DNA from: Streptantibioticus ferralitis
GTDB taxonomy: Bacteria; Actinomycetota; Actinomycetes; Streptomycetales; Streptomycetaceae
Assembly: GCF_029223525.1 (NCBI RefSeq)
Contig: NZ_JARHTQ010000034.1
Span: forward strand, 1-64,000
Length of the DNA: 64,000 nt
Direction: 5' to 3'
Position numbers and translations under genes: made by a program. The notes beneath the pieces were generated by a model. The model was not told where the DNA came from, did no database searches, and worked only from the letters and a program-made list of their open reading frames with translations. Positions 17,352 to 26,325 of the stretch are shown here, piece by piece; position 1 is the first letter of the stretch; each line of letters opens with the position of its first letter.

Positions 17352-18543
17352 TGTGCCGTTCGGAAACTCATCGCTGCAGCTCACGCCGCGTATCTGTACT
17401 CGTTGATCACGCCACCTAGCATGCGGGTGCGCAGGATCCGCTGAGCGGTCGGAGCGGTCATGGGTGCTGGGTGCTCCTGGGCGAGCGGAGGGAGTTGCCC
17501 GCGAGCCTGGTGTGGGCGATGACCGTTGTAGTGCCGGGCATAGGCATCGAGGACCTGCCGAGCATGGGACTCGTTCCATATCAGCAGGTGGTCGAGAACC
17601 TCGCGCCGCAGGGTGCCAATGACCCGCTCGCAGTGCGCGTTCATCCGGGGAGCCCGCGGCGCGGTTCTCACCACCTCGATGTCGTCGGCCGCGAAGACCG
17701 CGTCGAAGGACTCGGTGTACTTCGCGTCCCGGTCCCGGAGCAGGAAACGCAGCGAGTCCACCCGCACACCCAACTCGACGGCGACGTTTCTGGCCTGCTG
17801 GACCGTCCAGGGTCCGGTGGGATGCGCAGTCACTCCCGCGACGCGCAGCCGACGTGTGCCGTGCTCGAGAAAGACCAGCGCGTACACCCGTCGCAGGTCG
17901 ACCAGGTCGATGTGCAGGAAGTCGCAGGCGATGACGCCCTCGGCCTGCGCTGCCAGGAACTCACGCCACGTCGGGCCGCTGCGGCGCGGGGCCGGGTCAA
18001 TGCCGGCCGCCGTCAGGATCTCCCAGACCGTCGTCGAGCCGACCGAGTGCCCGAGCCGAACCAGTTCGCCCTGGATCCGTCGGCAGCCCCAACGCGGATT
18101 CTCGTGGGCCAGCCGCACCACCAGCGCCTTTACCGCACCCGCTGTCGACGGTCTCCCGGGCCCGGCCCGGCGCTTGCTGTAGTCCCACCTCATGGCGATC
18201 AACCTGCGATGCCACGCGAGCACCGTCCCAGGCGTCACCGGGAACACCTGCGCCCACCGGCGCCGAGGAATCAGGGAGGACAGCGCCGCGAACCACAGCC
18301 GATCCGCCGGCTCGTACCGCACTGGTCCCGACAGCTGTCTACGCAGCACTGCGTTCTCGTGCCGCAGAACAAGCAGTTCCGCGTCCTTGGCCGCATCCCG
18401 CCGCAGCCGCAACGCCGGGACCGCGAGCAGCTTCCGAGCCAGCTGGTACACCAGAGAAACGATCACCCGGACAGGCTTTCAGCACGCTGTCGGGGCGCGC
18501 CAGACCCACTACGAGCAGCAGCGATGAGTTTCCGAACGGCACA
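17352..18543 (-). mobile_element. Integrase-core insertion sequence, intact copy
   Basis: 1192 bp bounded by 26-bp perfect inverted repeats starting TGTGCCGTTCGGAAACTC. It holds one transposase gene. Flanks (GAAAGCC and GGAGCGA) show no target duplication. It is the sister of the interrupted copy at 967-3443. Confidence 0.88.
17381..18466 (-). CDS. Integrase-core (rve) transposase, intact
   Basis: A 361-aa DDE recombinase. It has an N-terminal helical region with a Leu-rich helix (ELLVLRHENAVLRRQL), an HTH_21-like segment (NPRWGCRRIQGELVRLG) and an rve core. The first Asp is in ACDFLHIDLVDL, the second in FLLRDRDAKYTES and the Glu in PRMNAHCERVIGTL. The C-terminus reads GGVINEYRYAA. The start is the GTG at 18466. 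It resembles IS481/IS3-like transposases, but I do not assign a named group. It carries none of the lesions of copy 1, so it could act in trans on both. Confidence 0.85.
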   Translation of the reverse strand: MIVSLVYQLARKLLAVPALRLRRDAAKDAELLVLRHENAVLRRQLSGPVRYEPADRLWFAALSSLIPRRRWAQVFPVTPGTVLAWHRRLIAMRWDYSKRRAGPGRPSTAGAVKALVVRLAHENPRWGCRRIQGELVRLGHSVGSTTVWEILTAAGIDPAPRRSGPTWREFLAAQAEGVIACDFLHIDLVDLRRVYALVFLEHGTRRLRVAGVTAHPTGPWTVQQARNVAVELGVRVDSLRFLLRDRDAKYTESFDAVFAADDIEVVRTAPRAPRMNAHCERVIGTLRREVLDHLLIWNESHARQVLDAYARHYNGHRPHQARGQLPPLAQEHPAPMTAPTAQRILRTRMLGGVINEYRYAA

Positions 18544-19761
18544 GGAGCGAACGGGGAGCCCTCTGGGAGCCCTCTTGCTCCCACCTCCAACTGGTGTCAA
18601 TCGGGACCGATTTGTCCGTCGCCCGATCGGGTCGATGTGGGGCGCGGTACGGGGACGTTCCGCGCCGTCGTCAACCGTTGGGTGGCGAGGTCACCCGCGA
18701 TGATGTTGATGTATCGGCCATCGAGAGGCCTAAATGCACCTTGGCGGGTTTTGGTCGACCTTTGGCCAAGGGAGCGGGGTGCGATGCTCCCCATGGGACG
18801 AGGGTGGCGGGGCGGCTCCAGTCGTCGTAACTCGCTAATTCTGCAGGTCAGCCCTCCTTGCCTGTCTTCGCTAAGGCGCTCGCCGTCCCGTAAAGCCGAG
18901 GCAATGCCCCTTGGCACCGCCCCGCAGACGGGGCACTCCCAGAACGGGAACGCGGTAGGCCGCCGCTGCGCGCGGTACGGAGCCCTTCGCGTCGCCATGG
19001 GACGCTCAATTGGACACGTCTCTTGGCATGGCCGTAAGTGGCGTGGAACCCCTGTCCGCCACAGGGGCGCTCTGTGCTCACTTCTCGAGGCGTCCGTCGT
19101 CGATGGCCATACTCGGTTCGACATGCCTGGGAGCACTCCCCGTGGTCCTGACGGTCCGTGGGAGGGAGGTGGTCACCGTGCCCCGAACGTGTCTGGCATG
19201 CCACTGGCGTGGGCATCGTGGCTGTCGATGAGAGGTGATGGAGCATCAAGCACCCGCTGACGGAGGACCCCGATCGTAGCTGGCCGCAGGTTCGAGTTCT
19301 CGGTGGGGCGTAATGCAGATGGGAACGTGCATGGCCTGCGGTTTTCGGGCGTGTGGGTCACGATCGAAGCGGCCTACGTTCTGTCATGTGAGGGAGGCCG
19401 AAGGTGCGAGTCGTCGTCCCGTCGGCCAGCGGAGCACCGAGATGGTCATGCGGCCGACGACCCCCGCTTTACAAGATCTTTCCGAGGGGCGATACGTCTC
19501 AGCGATCGATCCCCAACGCGCGCCGCGCGATCCGCAGAGAGCGGTCGACGTTTCCTGATGTGCGTCGGCGTTGCTGTCAGGTTTCGCTGTCAGGCCGGCC
19601 TCAGCCGTTTCGACGGCCCGTGAGCGGGGCGGCCAGGGTGTGCGGGTGAGCGATAACCGCACGGCCGAGAAGCCGGTCACGCGCCGAGCCGGAAGCGATG
19701 ATGGCCCGCGTCGGCCCTTGCCCGCGTTGGGCAGCGGCGGTCGGCGCGGGCACTGGAAACG
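18544..19761. other. 1.2-kb stretch with no recognisable gene
   Basis: Frames on both strands are open for up to about 200 codons, but none shows a domain, signal peptide or convincing start. A CPVCG motif near 18930 on the minus strand is the only hint of a zinc ribbon. A 7-bp hairpin (CCCCTGT/ACAGGGG, 19049-19067) is present. It probably includes the lost neighbour of the truncated permease. Confidence 0.4.
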
Positions 19762-21213
19762 CTAGGGCTTTTCGGGCATCTCCTGCTTGGCCAGCTCCAG
19801 CTTCTTCGTCAGCTCCTCGGCGTCGAAGCCGGGGATGCCGCCGCCTTTCTCCCCGTCGAGGTCGGGTGCCTGCTGGAACTCCGGCTCGGCCGGTGCGGCG
19901 GCCTCGATGTGCTGGCCGACGGCGTTGGGCGGGAAGTTGGCGATGGCGTAGGACGGGAACTGGAATGACAGGCCCTCGGCCACCGCGCTGCCGTCGGCCC
20001 GGTACAACTGGAGTTCGTGGGACTTGACCCACAGGACCCCCGAAGCCTGCGGCGGGGTGACCATCTCCTGCGTCCTGGTGCTCTCGGTGAACTCGGTGAG
20101 CGAGGTGCGCTTCTCGTAGCCGGTCTCACGGGTGATGTTGACGTCCGCACCCACCGAGAGGCCCTTGAACGCGATGCCGGCCGAGGCGGAGACGACGATG
20201 CGGGTCAGCGTCGTCCACGCCTCGCTCTCACTCTGGACGACGCCGGTGACCACCTGTTCCGAGGCGCGCGCGTCCTGAGTGCCGTGCTGGTTGTTCGTGA
20301 AGATCGCCCGGTTGTAGCCGACGCGGCGGTGCAGCCGGTAGAACGGGCTGTTGAGGACCTTCCATTGCAGGTCGCGCCCCTCGTCGTTGACGCCCGTGAA
20401 CGGAACGCGCACGATCCGGTCGGTGACCGGCTGCGGGCTGGACGGCTCCTGATGGGAGGTCAGAGGCGGTACCGGCGGCTCTGGCCGCTTCTCGACGTCG
20501 GACGGCACGTCCAGGATCCAGGTCGTGTCCGTCGGTGCCGGAGTGCTGTAGTGCGTGACGGTGGTGACCGTGTTGGGGGCGAGGAGCAGCCGCTCGGAGG
20601 GGTCCTCCGAGATCGGGGGGACATCGACCCGCCACACGGCCACATCCCCGGCATTGCCGCCGGTCCCCTGGTCGCTCCAGACCCGCTCCCTCAGCTCCGC
20701 CCGGCGCACGTAGGTGTGTCCCCCGACGGCGGTCTGCTTCACGCACCAGATCGCGTTCAGCGGCGGTTTGACGTCCCAGCCCGACATCCATACGTCCCCT
20801 AGAGCTACGTACCCCTGCGGCGGGATCGGCCGCCACACCGACCCGTAGAGGTGCGCTCCGGTATTGCTGTCGTGCCACAACCGCCGGTAGTCCACCGGAG
20901 AGGCCACCACCCCCGACTGCCCGGAGACCGGAGCAATCATCAACTGCGCCACCCGCCCGAAGCGCCTGAAGTCGACGTCGTCACCCGCGTCTTGAGCCGA
21001 CCCGTAATGGCGTGCGTAGGACCCCAGCGGCCTAAAATTGGGATCACCTGCTGCTGAGGACAGCCAGACACTGACCTCACCGTTCGGCCGCGGCTTCGGC
21101 GGCTTCCCGCCCCAATTCGGGACCTGGTAAGAGGACCAGAAGAAACCATTCCGGTAGTCGTGATCAATTGTGTAGCAAAGGTCGAGTTCTCCGAACCTTT
21201 CGTACCAGGACAT
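19762..21213 (-). CDS. Vps62-domain protein with aerolysin-like C-terminal region
   Basis: A 483-aa protein. The first half resembles Vps62/DUF946: repeated WRPIPPQGYVALGDV, YRRLWHDSNTGAHLYGS and VWSDQGTGGNAGDVAVW units. From about 290 comes a Ser/Thr-rich beta stretch (SESEAWTTLTRIVVSASAGI, then SVGADVNITRETGYEKRTSL) like the transmembrane-hairpin and pre-stem strands of aerolysin/ETX/MTX2 pore formers. No signal peptide is present. The start at 21213 follows AAGGGG. It could be a toxin released on lysis or a defence effector; the pore-former link is inferred from sequence style. It stands alone, with a transposase relic upstream. Confidence 0.65.
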   Translation of the reverse strand: MSWYERFGELDLCYTIDHDYRNGFFWSSYQVPNWGGKPPKPRPNGEVSVWLSSAAGDPNFRPLGSYARHYGSAQDAGDDVDFRRFGRVAQLMIAPVSGQSGVVASPVDYRRLWHDSNTGAHLYGSVWRPIPPQGYVALGDVWMSGWDVKPPLNAIWCVKQTAVGGHTYVRRAELRERVWSDQGTGGNAGDVAVWRVDVPPISEDPSERLLLAPNTVTTVTHYSTPAPTDTTWILDVPSDVEKRPEPPVPPLTSHQEPSSPQPVTDRIVRVPFTGVNDEGRDLQWKVLNSPFYRLHRRVGYNRAIFTNNQHGTQDARASEQVVTGVVQSESEAWTTLTRIVVSASAGIAFKGLSVGADVNITRETGYEKRTSLTEFTESTRTQEMVTPPQASGVLWVKSHELQLYRADGSAVAEGLSFQFPSYAIANFPPNAVGQHIEAAAPAEPEFQQAPDLDGEKGGGIPGFDAEELTKKLELAKQEMPEKP

Positions 21214-21357
21214 CTGGCGCCCCTTCGGTCGACTAACTCCCCGCATGACAAGCAAGAGGAATCACAGTTACACCCCGTTGTCGACAAGACACAGATCGAA
21301 ACCAGTCACTACTCCTCCAGGCGGCCGAAGCCTGTGGGGGCCGGAAACCGTGTCACC

Positions 21358-21985
21358 CTACGCGACCTGCGAATACTCGTGGATGAGGCCGCCGAGTCGG
21401 TCGCGTCGGGCGATGTTGTTCTTGCTGCTGGCAGTGGGTGGTTCAAGTTCGGTGACTTGGTCCGGTGCCCGCTGACGGAGGGATCGGTGTGGTCGATGGG
21501 TGTTGTGGTGGTCCGCGTACTCGTCGACGACGCGTCGGAGGTGGCGCGCTCCGGTGATCAGGATGCGGTCGGTCGCTTCGCGTCGGCATGATCCGATCCA
21601 GCGTTCTGCGATCGCGTTCATCCGCGGAACGGCTGGCAGTGCGGGAACCACCCGGACGCCGATCGCTTGGAAGATGGCGTCGAAGCTGTCGGTGAAGTAC
21701 GGTTCGCGGTCCCGGATGAGAAATGTGATCGACTCGGCGCGGTCCCCGAGGTGCATGAGGTAGTTGCGAGCCTGCTGCGTGCCCCACGGGCCCGTGGGAT
21801 GCCGGGTGACGCCGGCGATGTGCACGCGGCGGGTTCCGTGCTCGATAAAGAACAGCACGAACCAGCGTCGCAGGAAGACCGTGTCTACGTGGAACATGTC
21901 GGTGGCCACGATCGAGGAAGCCTGTGCCTTGAGAAATGCAGCCCAGGAGCGGTCCGTGCCCTGGGGCGCGGGGTCGATGACAGCA
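21358..21985 (-). pseudogene. Integrase-core transposase, N-terminally truncated
   Basis: About 205 residues of the catalytic core: ATDMFHVDTVFLRRW (first Asp), FLIRDREPYFTDS (second Asp) and VPRMNAIAERWIGS (Glu), ending GGLIHEYSQVA. The N-terminal HTH part is absent; the frame is readable back only to about 21985, where the CHAT/EACC1-like operon's 3' end begins. An IS-terminus-like sequence lies just beyond the stop (about 21330-21364). Confidence 0.75.
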
Positions 21986-22014
21986 TCCGCTCATTTTGGT
22001 CTGCGGAGCGATGG

Positions 22015-22341
22015 TCAGGCCAGCGCTTCGTTCAGCCGTTTTCGCTGGTCATTGGTTAGGTCTTGGATGGGGATCCGCTTTCCGTCCATCTCGATCTCGA
22101 TATCCTTTGCCTTGTCGCGGCGCGTCTGGAGAAAGTCGATGAGCCTCTGCGTCAGATCGATGGCGGCGCTGGTGAGTTGGATGATCGCCATGACTTCGGC
22201 GAGCCCGATCTGGGGCTGTTCTACCTCGACGAGGAGGGGTTCCGCGCCACCGGTGTCGCGAAGGTATGCCTCCAGCTCGGCGGCGGTGCCGGACGGGTCG
22301 GTGCCGGACTCGGGAATGCAGTGAATGACGATCTCGGTCAT
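22015..22341 (-). CDS. EACC1-like small effector-associated protein
   Basis: A 108-aa protein with no signal or membrane segment. The order of features (a short acidic N-terminus with ELEAYLRDTG, a GLAEVMAIIQLTSAAID helix, LIDFLQTRRDKAKDIEIEMD and a final KRIPIQDLTNDQ) resembles effector-associated constant component 1, a family paired with caspase-like and other effectors in actinobacterial conflict systems. Its ATG overlaps the CHAT gene's TGA (ATGA), so the two are translationally coupled. A helper or adaptor role for the protease is inferred. The assignment rests on pattern likeness only. Confidence 0.55.
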   Translation of the reverse strand: MTEIVIHCIPESGTDPSGTAAELEAYLRDTGGAEPLLVEVEQPQIGLAEVMAIIQLTSAAIDLTQRLIDFLQTRRDKAKDIEIEMDGKRIPIQDLTNDQRKRLNEALA

Positions 22342-24317
22342 GGGATAACTCCCTGATTGGGTTCGCCTACGCCGGTCAACGTGAGAGATGCCCAGAAGTA
22401 CGGCCAGCGTTCCTTGACGTTCGCCGTGTCGAGGAACCGTCGTTGTGCCTGGGTGAGCGCGACCTCGGGCAGAGCGCCCTGTGCAAGGTTGCGATGGAAC
22501 TCGACGACTAGGCGGGAGACGGTTGCCTCGTCGGCTGGCCAGATCGGCGCGAGTATGTTGCGGCACCGCGCCTGCAGAAAGGCGGCGGGTAGCCCGAACA
22601 ACTCGTCACCCGGCTGTTCGGCCATGCCTCGGCCGCGGATGGCGAGCTGCCCTGAGTCGCAGGCGGTCAGTACGACGACGTCACAGCCCAGATCGGCGGT
22701 TGCGATGTCGTAGCCGTCCACTTGGCCTTCAGCAAGATCGAGCATCGATTCCATGGGCGCGTTCTTGGAGATCTCGTCGTCGACGCTGTGCCCGTGTCCG
22801 GCGAAGTGCAGGCACCAAGCGCCGTTGATCGTCCCGTCGTGCAGCGCGCTGACCAGCGTGGCTCGCGTGGGTTCGGGCATCGCAGTGGCGGGAACGCCGG
22901 CCGACCTGTGGGCCTCGACCATCTGCTCCGTCGCATCTCGGGCCACAAGCAGGGGTTCGAGCGCTGCTTCCCGGCCGGGGAACTCGCTGACCGCGACTCC
23001 CACGGACCTGTGCGCGGGATAGAAGGCGTGAGGGAGGAGAAGGCTGGTCAGGTTGGGGATCCGGCGGAGCGTGAAGGTCTGTACGAGCAGTCGGCCCTGG
23101 TAGGGCATGGCCGCGAACGGATACCAGTGCAGCAGCCGGTGCGGAGAGATCAGCAGACGCTTCTTCCCCTCCAGGAGGGGAAGACCTGTGACGGGCGTCA
23201 GAAGCGGAGCGAGTGGCTGGATGTAGAAGGTATCGAGCTCGCGCAGGGATCCCTTGAGACGGCTGATCGTGTCGATGAGCTCCTCGAGTTTGGTTCGTTC
23301 CTCGCTCTTGAAGACGGTGCGATCCTCTGCGATATCGCCTGACGTGATGGTCGTTGTCAACAGCACGTCGGGTCTGAGCCAGTAGTAGTAGAGGACGGCG
23401 TCTTGGGGCCCGAGCAGTCGCTGGACGGCGTCGAGGGTCACGGCCGGTGTTTCGGCCTTGGGGTCGCGCAGCGCGATGGCCCGCTGGTCCCACAACTCCA
23501 GGCGGTGAGCGCGTCGGGCATCTCTGTCAGCCGCGGGTCGCGGCCCGTTGATGGCATCGCCGAGCTCGGCCAGCTCACGATCGAAATGTTCGGTGCTCTC
23601 CGACGCGGAAGTGAAGAGTAGTCGTATGGATGCACGCGCCTTCGACAGCTCCATCCGGGAGAGCATGGCGTCGTGATCGCCTAGCCTCCACGCGCTGAAC
23701 ACTGCGGCGGTGAACACATCAACGTGCGGGGCGAGGTACGCGGCCTGCTGGAAGGGCGCGTTCACCCGGTACCGGTCACGCTCGATGAGAGCGATCGCCC
23801 GTTCACAGGCGTGGGAGGTCGCTGCCCAGTCCTGCAGCATGATCTGCACCTTCGCCAGCGACGTCATGGCGATGATGGCCACGTCCGCGCTCCTCTTGCC
23901 CGACAGGCTCGTGGCCAGGCCGTACGCCTCCTCAAGCAAGGGCACCGCCTCGGCGAGCTGCCCTGCGGCGACGTGAACACCCGCCCCGGCATTCAGTGTC
24001 TGCGCCAAGACCAGCGGGCGGCGAAGCTCGCGGGCGTGGTCCAGGCACTGATCCACCCGCAGCAGCCAGTCCCTGGTCTCCTCAGCGTCCTGGGCGATCT
24101 CGGGTCCCACCGAGAGAAACTCGTCGACTTCCCGCATGACCTCCATGAACTCGCGAGCCTCGGCACCGCCATCGATGGTGTCCGCGTGCCTGTCCTCGCC
24201 TAGTCGCTCGCGCAGCCGAGCTTGCACTGACTCGACATGCAGTGGGATCTCTTGGACGATCTCGGTAAGCCGTGCGAGATCGGCCTCCGCGTAGGTCGCC
24301 CCGGGGTCCAGCATCAT
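22338..24317 (-). CDS. CHAT-domain caspase-like protease with TPR-like N-terminus
   Basis: 659 aa. The first 400 residues are helical and TPR-like; the last 250 form a CHAT peptidase. The catalytic dyad is visible: His508 in HFAGHGHS and Cys553 in LTACDSGQL, followed by PAAFLQARCRNILAPIW. Such proteins are proteases in bacterial immune and cell-death systems. It is co-transcribed with the EACC1-like gene. The start at 24317 has no ribosome site and the frame stays open upstream until it meets the IS terminus near 24339, so the original 5' end has probably been lost. Activity is therefore uncertain although the dyad is intact. Confidence 0.8.
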   Translation of the reverse strand: MMLDPGATYAEADLARLTEIVQEIPLHVESVQARLRERLGEDRHADTIDGGAEAREFMEVMREVDEFLSVGPEIAQDAEETRDWLLRVDQCLDHARELRRPLVLAQTLNAGAGVHVAAGQLAEAVPLLEEAYGLATSLSGKRSADVAIIAMTSLAKVQIMLQDWAATSHACERAIALIERDRYRVNAPFQQAAYLAPHVDVFTAAVFSAWRLGDHDAMLSRMELSKARASIRLLFTSASESTEHFDRELAELGDAINGPRPAADRDARRAHRLELWDQRAIALRDPKAETPAVTLDAVQRLLGPQDAVLYYYWLRPDVLLTTTITSGDIAEDRTVFKSEERTKLEELIDTISRLKGSLRELDTFYIQPLAPLLTPVTGLPLLEGKKRLLISPHRLLHWYPFAAMPYQGRLLVQTFTLRRIPNLTSLLLPHAFYPAHRSVGVAVSEFPGREAALEPLLVARDATEQMVEAHRSAGVPATAMPEPTRATLVSALHDGTINGAWCLHFAGHGHSVDDEISKNAPMESMLDLAEGQVDGYDIATADLGCDVVVLTACDSGQLAIRGRGMAEQPGDELFGLPAAFLQARCRNILAPIWPADEATVSRLVVEFHRNLAQGALPEVALTQAQRRFLDTANVKERWPYFWASLTLTGVGEPNQGVIP

Positions 24318-24338
24318 CCGCAGCGCGGCGACCCTGCG

Positions 24339-24372
24339 GGTGCCGAATATTACGTCCGCGCAGATCAGGCCG
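24339..24372 (-). repeat. Terminus of the transposase element (recurrent in window)
   Basis: TGCCGAATATTACGTCCGCG then CAGATCAGGC lies directly after the transposase stop. Related sequences in the same relation to transposase or integrase tails occur near 8183, 9394, 21330, 25994, 49277 and 61784. It is probably the terminal inverted repeat of this IS family; the partner end near 25500 was not resolved. Confidence 0.5.
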
Positions 24373-25447
24373 CATGAGCGTACTCGTGGAGGAGGCCGCC
24401 GAGTCGATCACGTCGATGGACGTCGAGGCGGTCCGGATCGGTCATCGGTTCGGGAATTGGCCGGAGGGGCGCCGCGTTGTGAAGCGTGCGGTGTGGCCGA
24501 TGCTGGTTGTAGAACGACTCGAACTCGCCGAGCGCGTGGAGCAGATGGGCCTGGTTCCAGATCAAGGTGCGGTCGAGGAGCTCATGTCTGCAGGTCTGCA
24601 CCCAACGTTCCATGATCGAGTTCATGCGGGGAACGCGGATGCCGGTGGTGACGATCTCGATGTCCTCGGCGGCGAAGACAGCATCGAATGCGCAGGTGTA
24701 TTTGCTGTCGCGGTCCCTGATCAGGTAGGTGACTGTGGCTCCGGCGTCCTGGAGGTCCGTTACGAGGTTCCGGGCGGCCTGGGTGACCCAGGCCGCGGTG
24801 GGATGAGCCGTCGCGCCCAGGATGCGGACCCGGCGGTTGGCGTGCTCGATGACGGCGAAGACGTACAGTGTCGCCCCATTGAGCGTGGTGGCGGTGAAGA
24901 AGTCACAGGCCAAGATCGCGTGGGCCTGACTGCGAAGGAAGGCGGCCCAGGTCTGGTGGTCGCGTTCGGGCGCGGGCTCGATCCCATGCGCCCGAAGGAT
25001 CTCCCATACGGTGGATGGTGCGACCTTGATGCCGAGGGCGGCGAGTTCGCCGTGGATGCGCCGGTAGCCCCAGCTTGCGTTCTCGTGGGCCAGACGCAGG
25101 ACGAGAGCCTGGATGGCGCGGCGGGTCGCCGGTCTGCCGGGCCGCTTGTGGCGGGAGGCGTTGGCGTGGCGGCGGCGCATGAGATCGCGGTGCCACCTCA
25201 GGATCGTCTCGGGCGAGACGATCAGGTGCAGCTGCCGCAGCCTGGGCCTGGGGAGCCGGTGCAGGAGCTCGGCAAGGAAAGCGCGGTCCGCCGGGGCCAC
25301 CCGGGGCCTGTCGATCTGGCGCTGTAGCACGGCCAACTGGTGGCGCAGCGTCAATATCTCGATCCTCTTGTCCACATCGCTCATCGGCAGCAGCCGCATG
25401 AAGGCGAACACGCTCGACACGGCGAGGTAGGCCAGTCGCAACAGCAC
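24365..25447 (-). CDS. Integrase-core (rve) transposase, full length
   Basis: A 360-aa DDE recombinase starting VLLRLAYLAVSSVFAF. A Leu-rich helix follows (EILTLRHQLAVLQRQ), then an HTH_21-like region (NASWGYRRIHGELAALG) and the rve core. The first Asp is in ACDFFTATTLNG, the second in LIRDRDSKYTCAFDA, and the Glu in PRMNSIMERWVQT. The C-terminus GGLLHEYAHAA abuts the IS terminus. The GTG at 25447 gives the family's usual N-terminus; an ATG at 25510 is in frame. One side cuts into the CHAT gene and the other abuts a PKS fragment, so recombination joined unrelated DNA here. Confidence 0.82.
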   Translation of the reverse strand: MLLRLAYLAVSSVFAFMRLLPMSDVDKRIEILTLRHQLAVLQRQIDRPRVAPADRAFLAELLHRLPRPRLRQLHLIVSPETILRWHRDLMRRRHANASRHKRPGRPATRRAIQALVLRLAHENASWGYRRIHGELAALGIKVAPSTVWEILRAHGIEPAPERDHQTWAAFLRSQAHAILACDFFTATTLNGATLYVFAVIEHANRRVRILGATAHPTAAWVTQAARNLVTDLQDAGATVTYLIRDRDSKYTCAFDAVFAAEDIEIVTTGIRVPRMNSIMERWVQTCRHELLDRTLIWNQAHLLHALGEFESFYNQHRPHRTLHNAAPLRPIPEPMTDPDRLDVHRRDRLGGLLHEYAHAA

Positions 25448-25511
25448 GATCCAGCAGCCTGCCACGCCCACACGGCGACCATCGGCCGTTCGCAAGAACC
25501 TGCACGTCACA

Positions 25512-25925
25512 GGCCATGGATGGGGTTTCCGGCACCCGCAGGGGCAGTCACCGGCCGGCGTGGTCCTGCTCGACTCCCACGCCGGCGTGCTGCGCCCGGA
25601 CGACGCGCGGGGGCTGGCCCTGATCGCCGCCGGTACCGCCCTGCCGGACGACGTCGTGGACCAGTTCGACGACTCGTTGATGATCGCGGGAGGTGGCTAC
25701 GCTCGGGTGCTGGAGAGCTGGCGCCCCGAACCTTGACCAGTCCCCACGCTGCTGGTCCGCGGCCGGCCGACTGCTCAGATGCGACGGATCGACCCCGACC
25801 GGGACTGGCAGCCGCACTGGCCGCTGCCGCACGACACCGCCGACATCCCCGGCCACCACTACTCCCTCGTCCACCACGACGCCGACACCACGGCCGCGGC
25901 GATCCGCGCCTGGCTGACCAGGTGA
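25512..25925 (+). pseudogene. Type I PKS thioesterase domain, C-terminal remnant
   Basis: Reads SPAGVVLLDSHAGVLRPDD, then YARVLESWRPEP, an in-frame TGA near 25736, and continues in the same frame with PTLLVRGRPTAQM, WPLPHDTADIPGHHYSLVHH and AAAIRAWLTR. These are the last elements of PKS thioesterases, including the catalytic His in the PGHHYSLV segment. The upstream part, with the Ser, is missing at the IS edge. It is the tail of a polyketide cluster that has been destroyed. Confidence 0.7.
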
Positions 25926-25946
25926 GATGAGGACAGGAGTTCCTGG

Positions 25947-25992
25947 ATGAACCCGGACTACGACTCAATCGTCGTGGGCGGCGGGCCGACCG
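25947..25992 (+). pseudogene. N-terminal stub of a flavin-dependent enzyme
   Basis: ATG follows AGGAG and encodes MNPDYDSIVVGGGPT, the start of a Rossmann FAD motif typical of tailoring monooxygenases or halogenases. After 15 residues the frame enters a mobile-element terminus (25994) and matches nothing. It lies 21 bp after the thioesterase stop, as expected for the next gene of the lost cluster. Confidence 0.5.
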
Positions 25993-25993
25993 T

Positions 25994-26190
25994 GTGGGTG
26001 CCGATAAGTACGTCCGAGCACGTCGGACGGTCACGTGCGCCTGTGGGGCACGGGCGTGAGAGTTGGTCGTGGGACGGCGTCGCGAGCGGCGTGCGGCAGC
26101 AGGTGACCGTAGATGTTGATCGTGGTCGCCAGTGTGGAGTGCCGCAAGGTCTTGGACGCCACCGCCAGCGGCACCTGCGAACCGATGGCA
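25994..26190 (-). pseudogene. Tyrosine integrase C-terminal fragment
   Basis: The minus strand reads GSQVPLAVASKTLRHSTLAT, then a Tyr-containing NIYGHL segment and AARDAV, matching the catalytic His and Tyr region of the integrase at 9709-11190. The rest of the catalytic domain is absent. An element terminus (GTGCCGATAAGTACGTCC) lies beside it, similar to the one near 9394. From 26191 to 26325 nothing is seen. Confidence 0.6.
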
Positions 26191-26325
26191 ACGAGGCCAA
26201 GTACGAGGACGGCAACGGCTATAACCGGTGGATGTACGGCTGATCGGATATCACGTGGACCGACTCCAACCTCATGTCGGGGATCGGAGGCTGGGGGCGT
26301 GCACGGATGCTGTGTCGTGGCCTGG

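Noticed and set aside
18597-19136. Minus-strand frame with CPVCG as a zinc-ribbon protein
   Set aside because: Only one Cys pair, no start signal and no support from neighbouring residues; left as unassigned DNA.
19282-19311. tRNA T-arm-like sequence (GCAGGTTCGAGTTCTCGG)
   Set aside because: The 5-bp T stem does not pair and there is no acceptor or anticodon arm around it.
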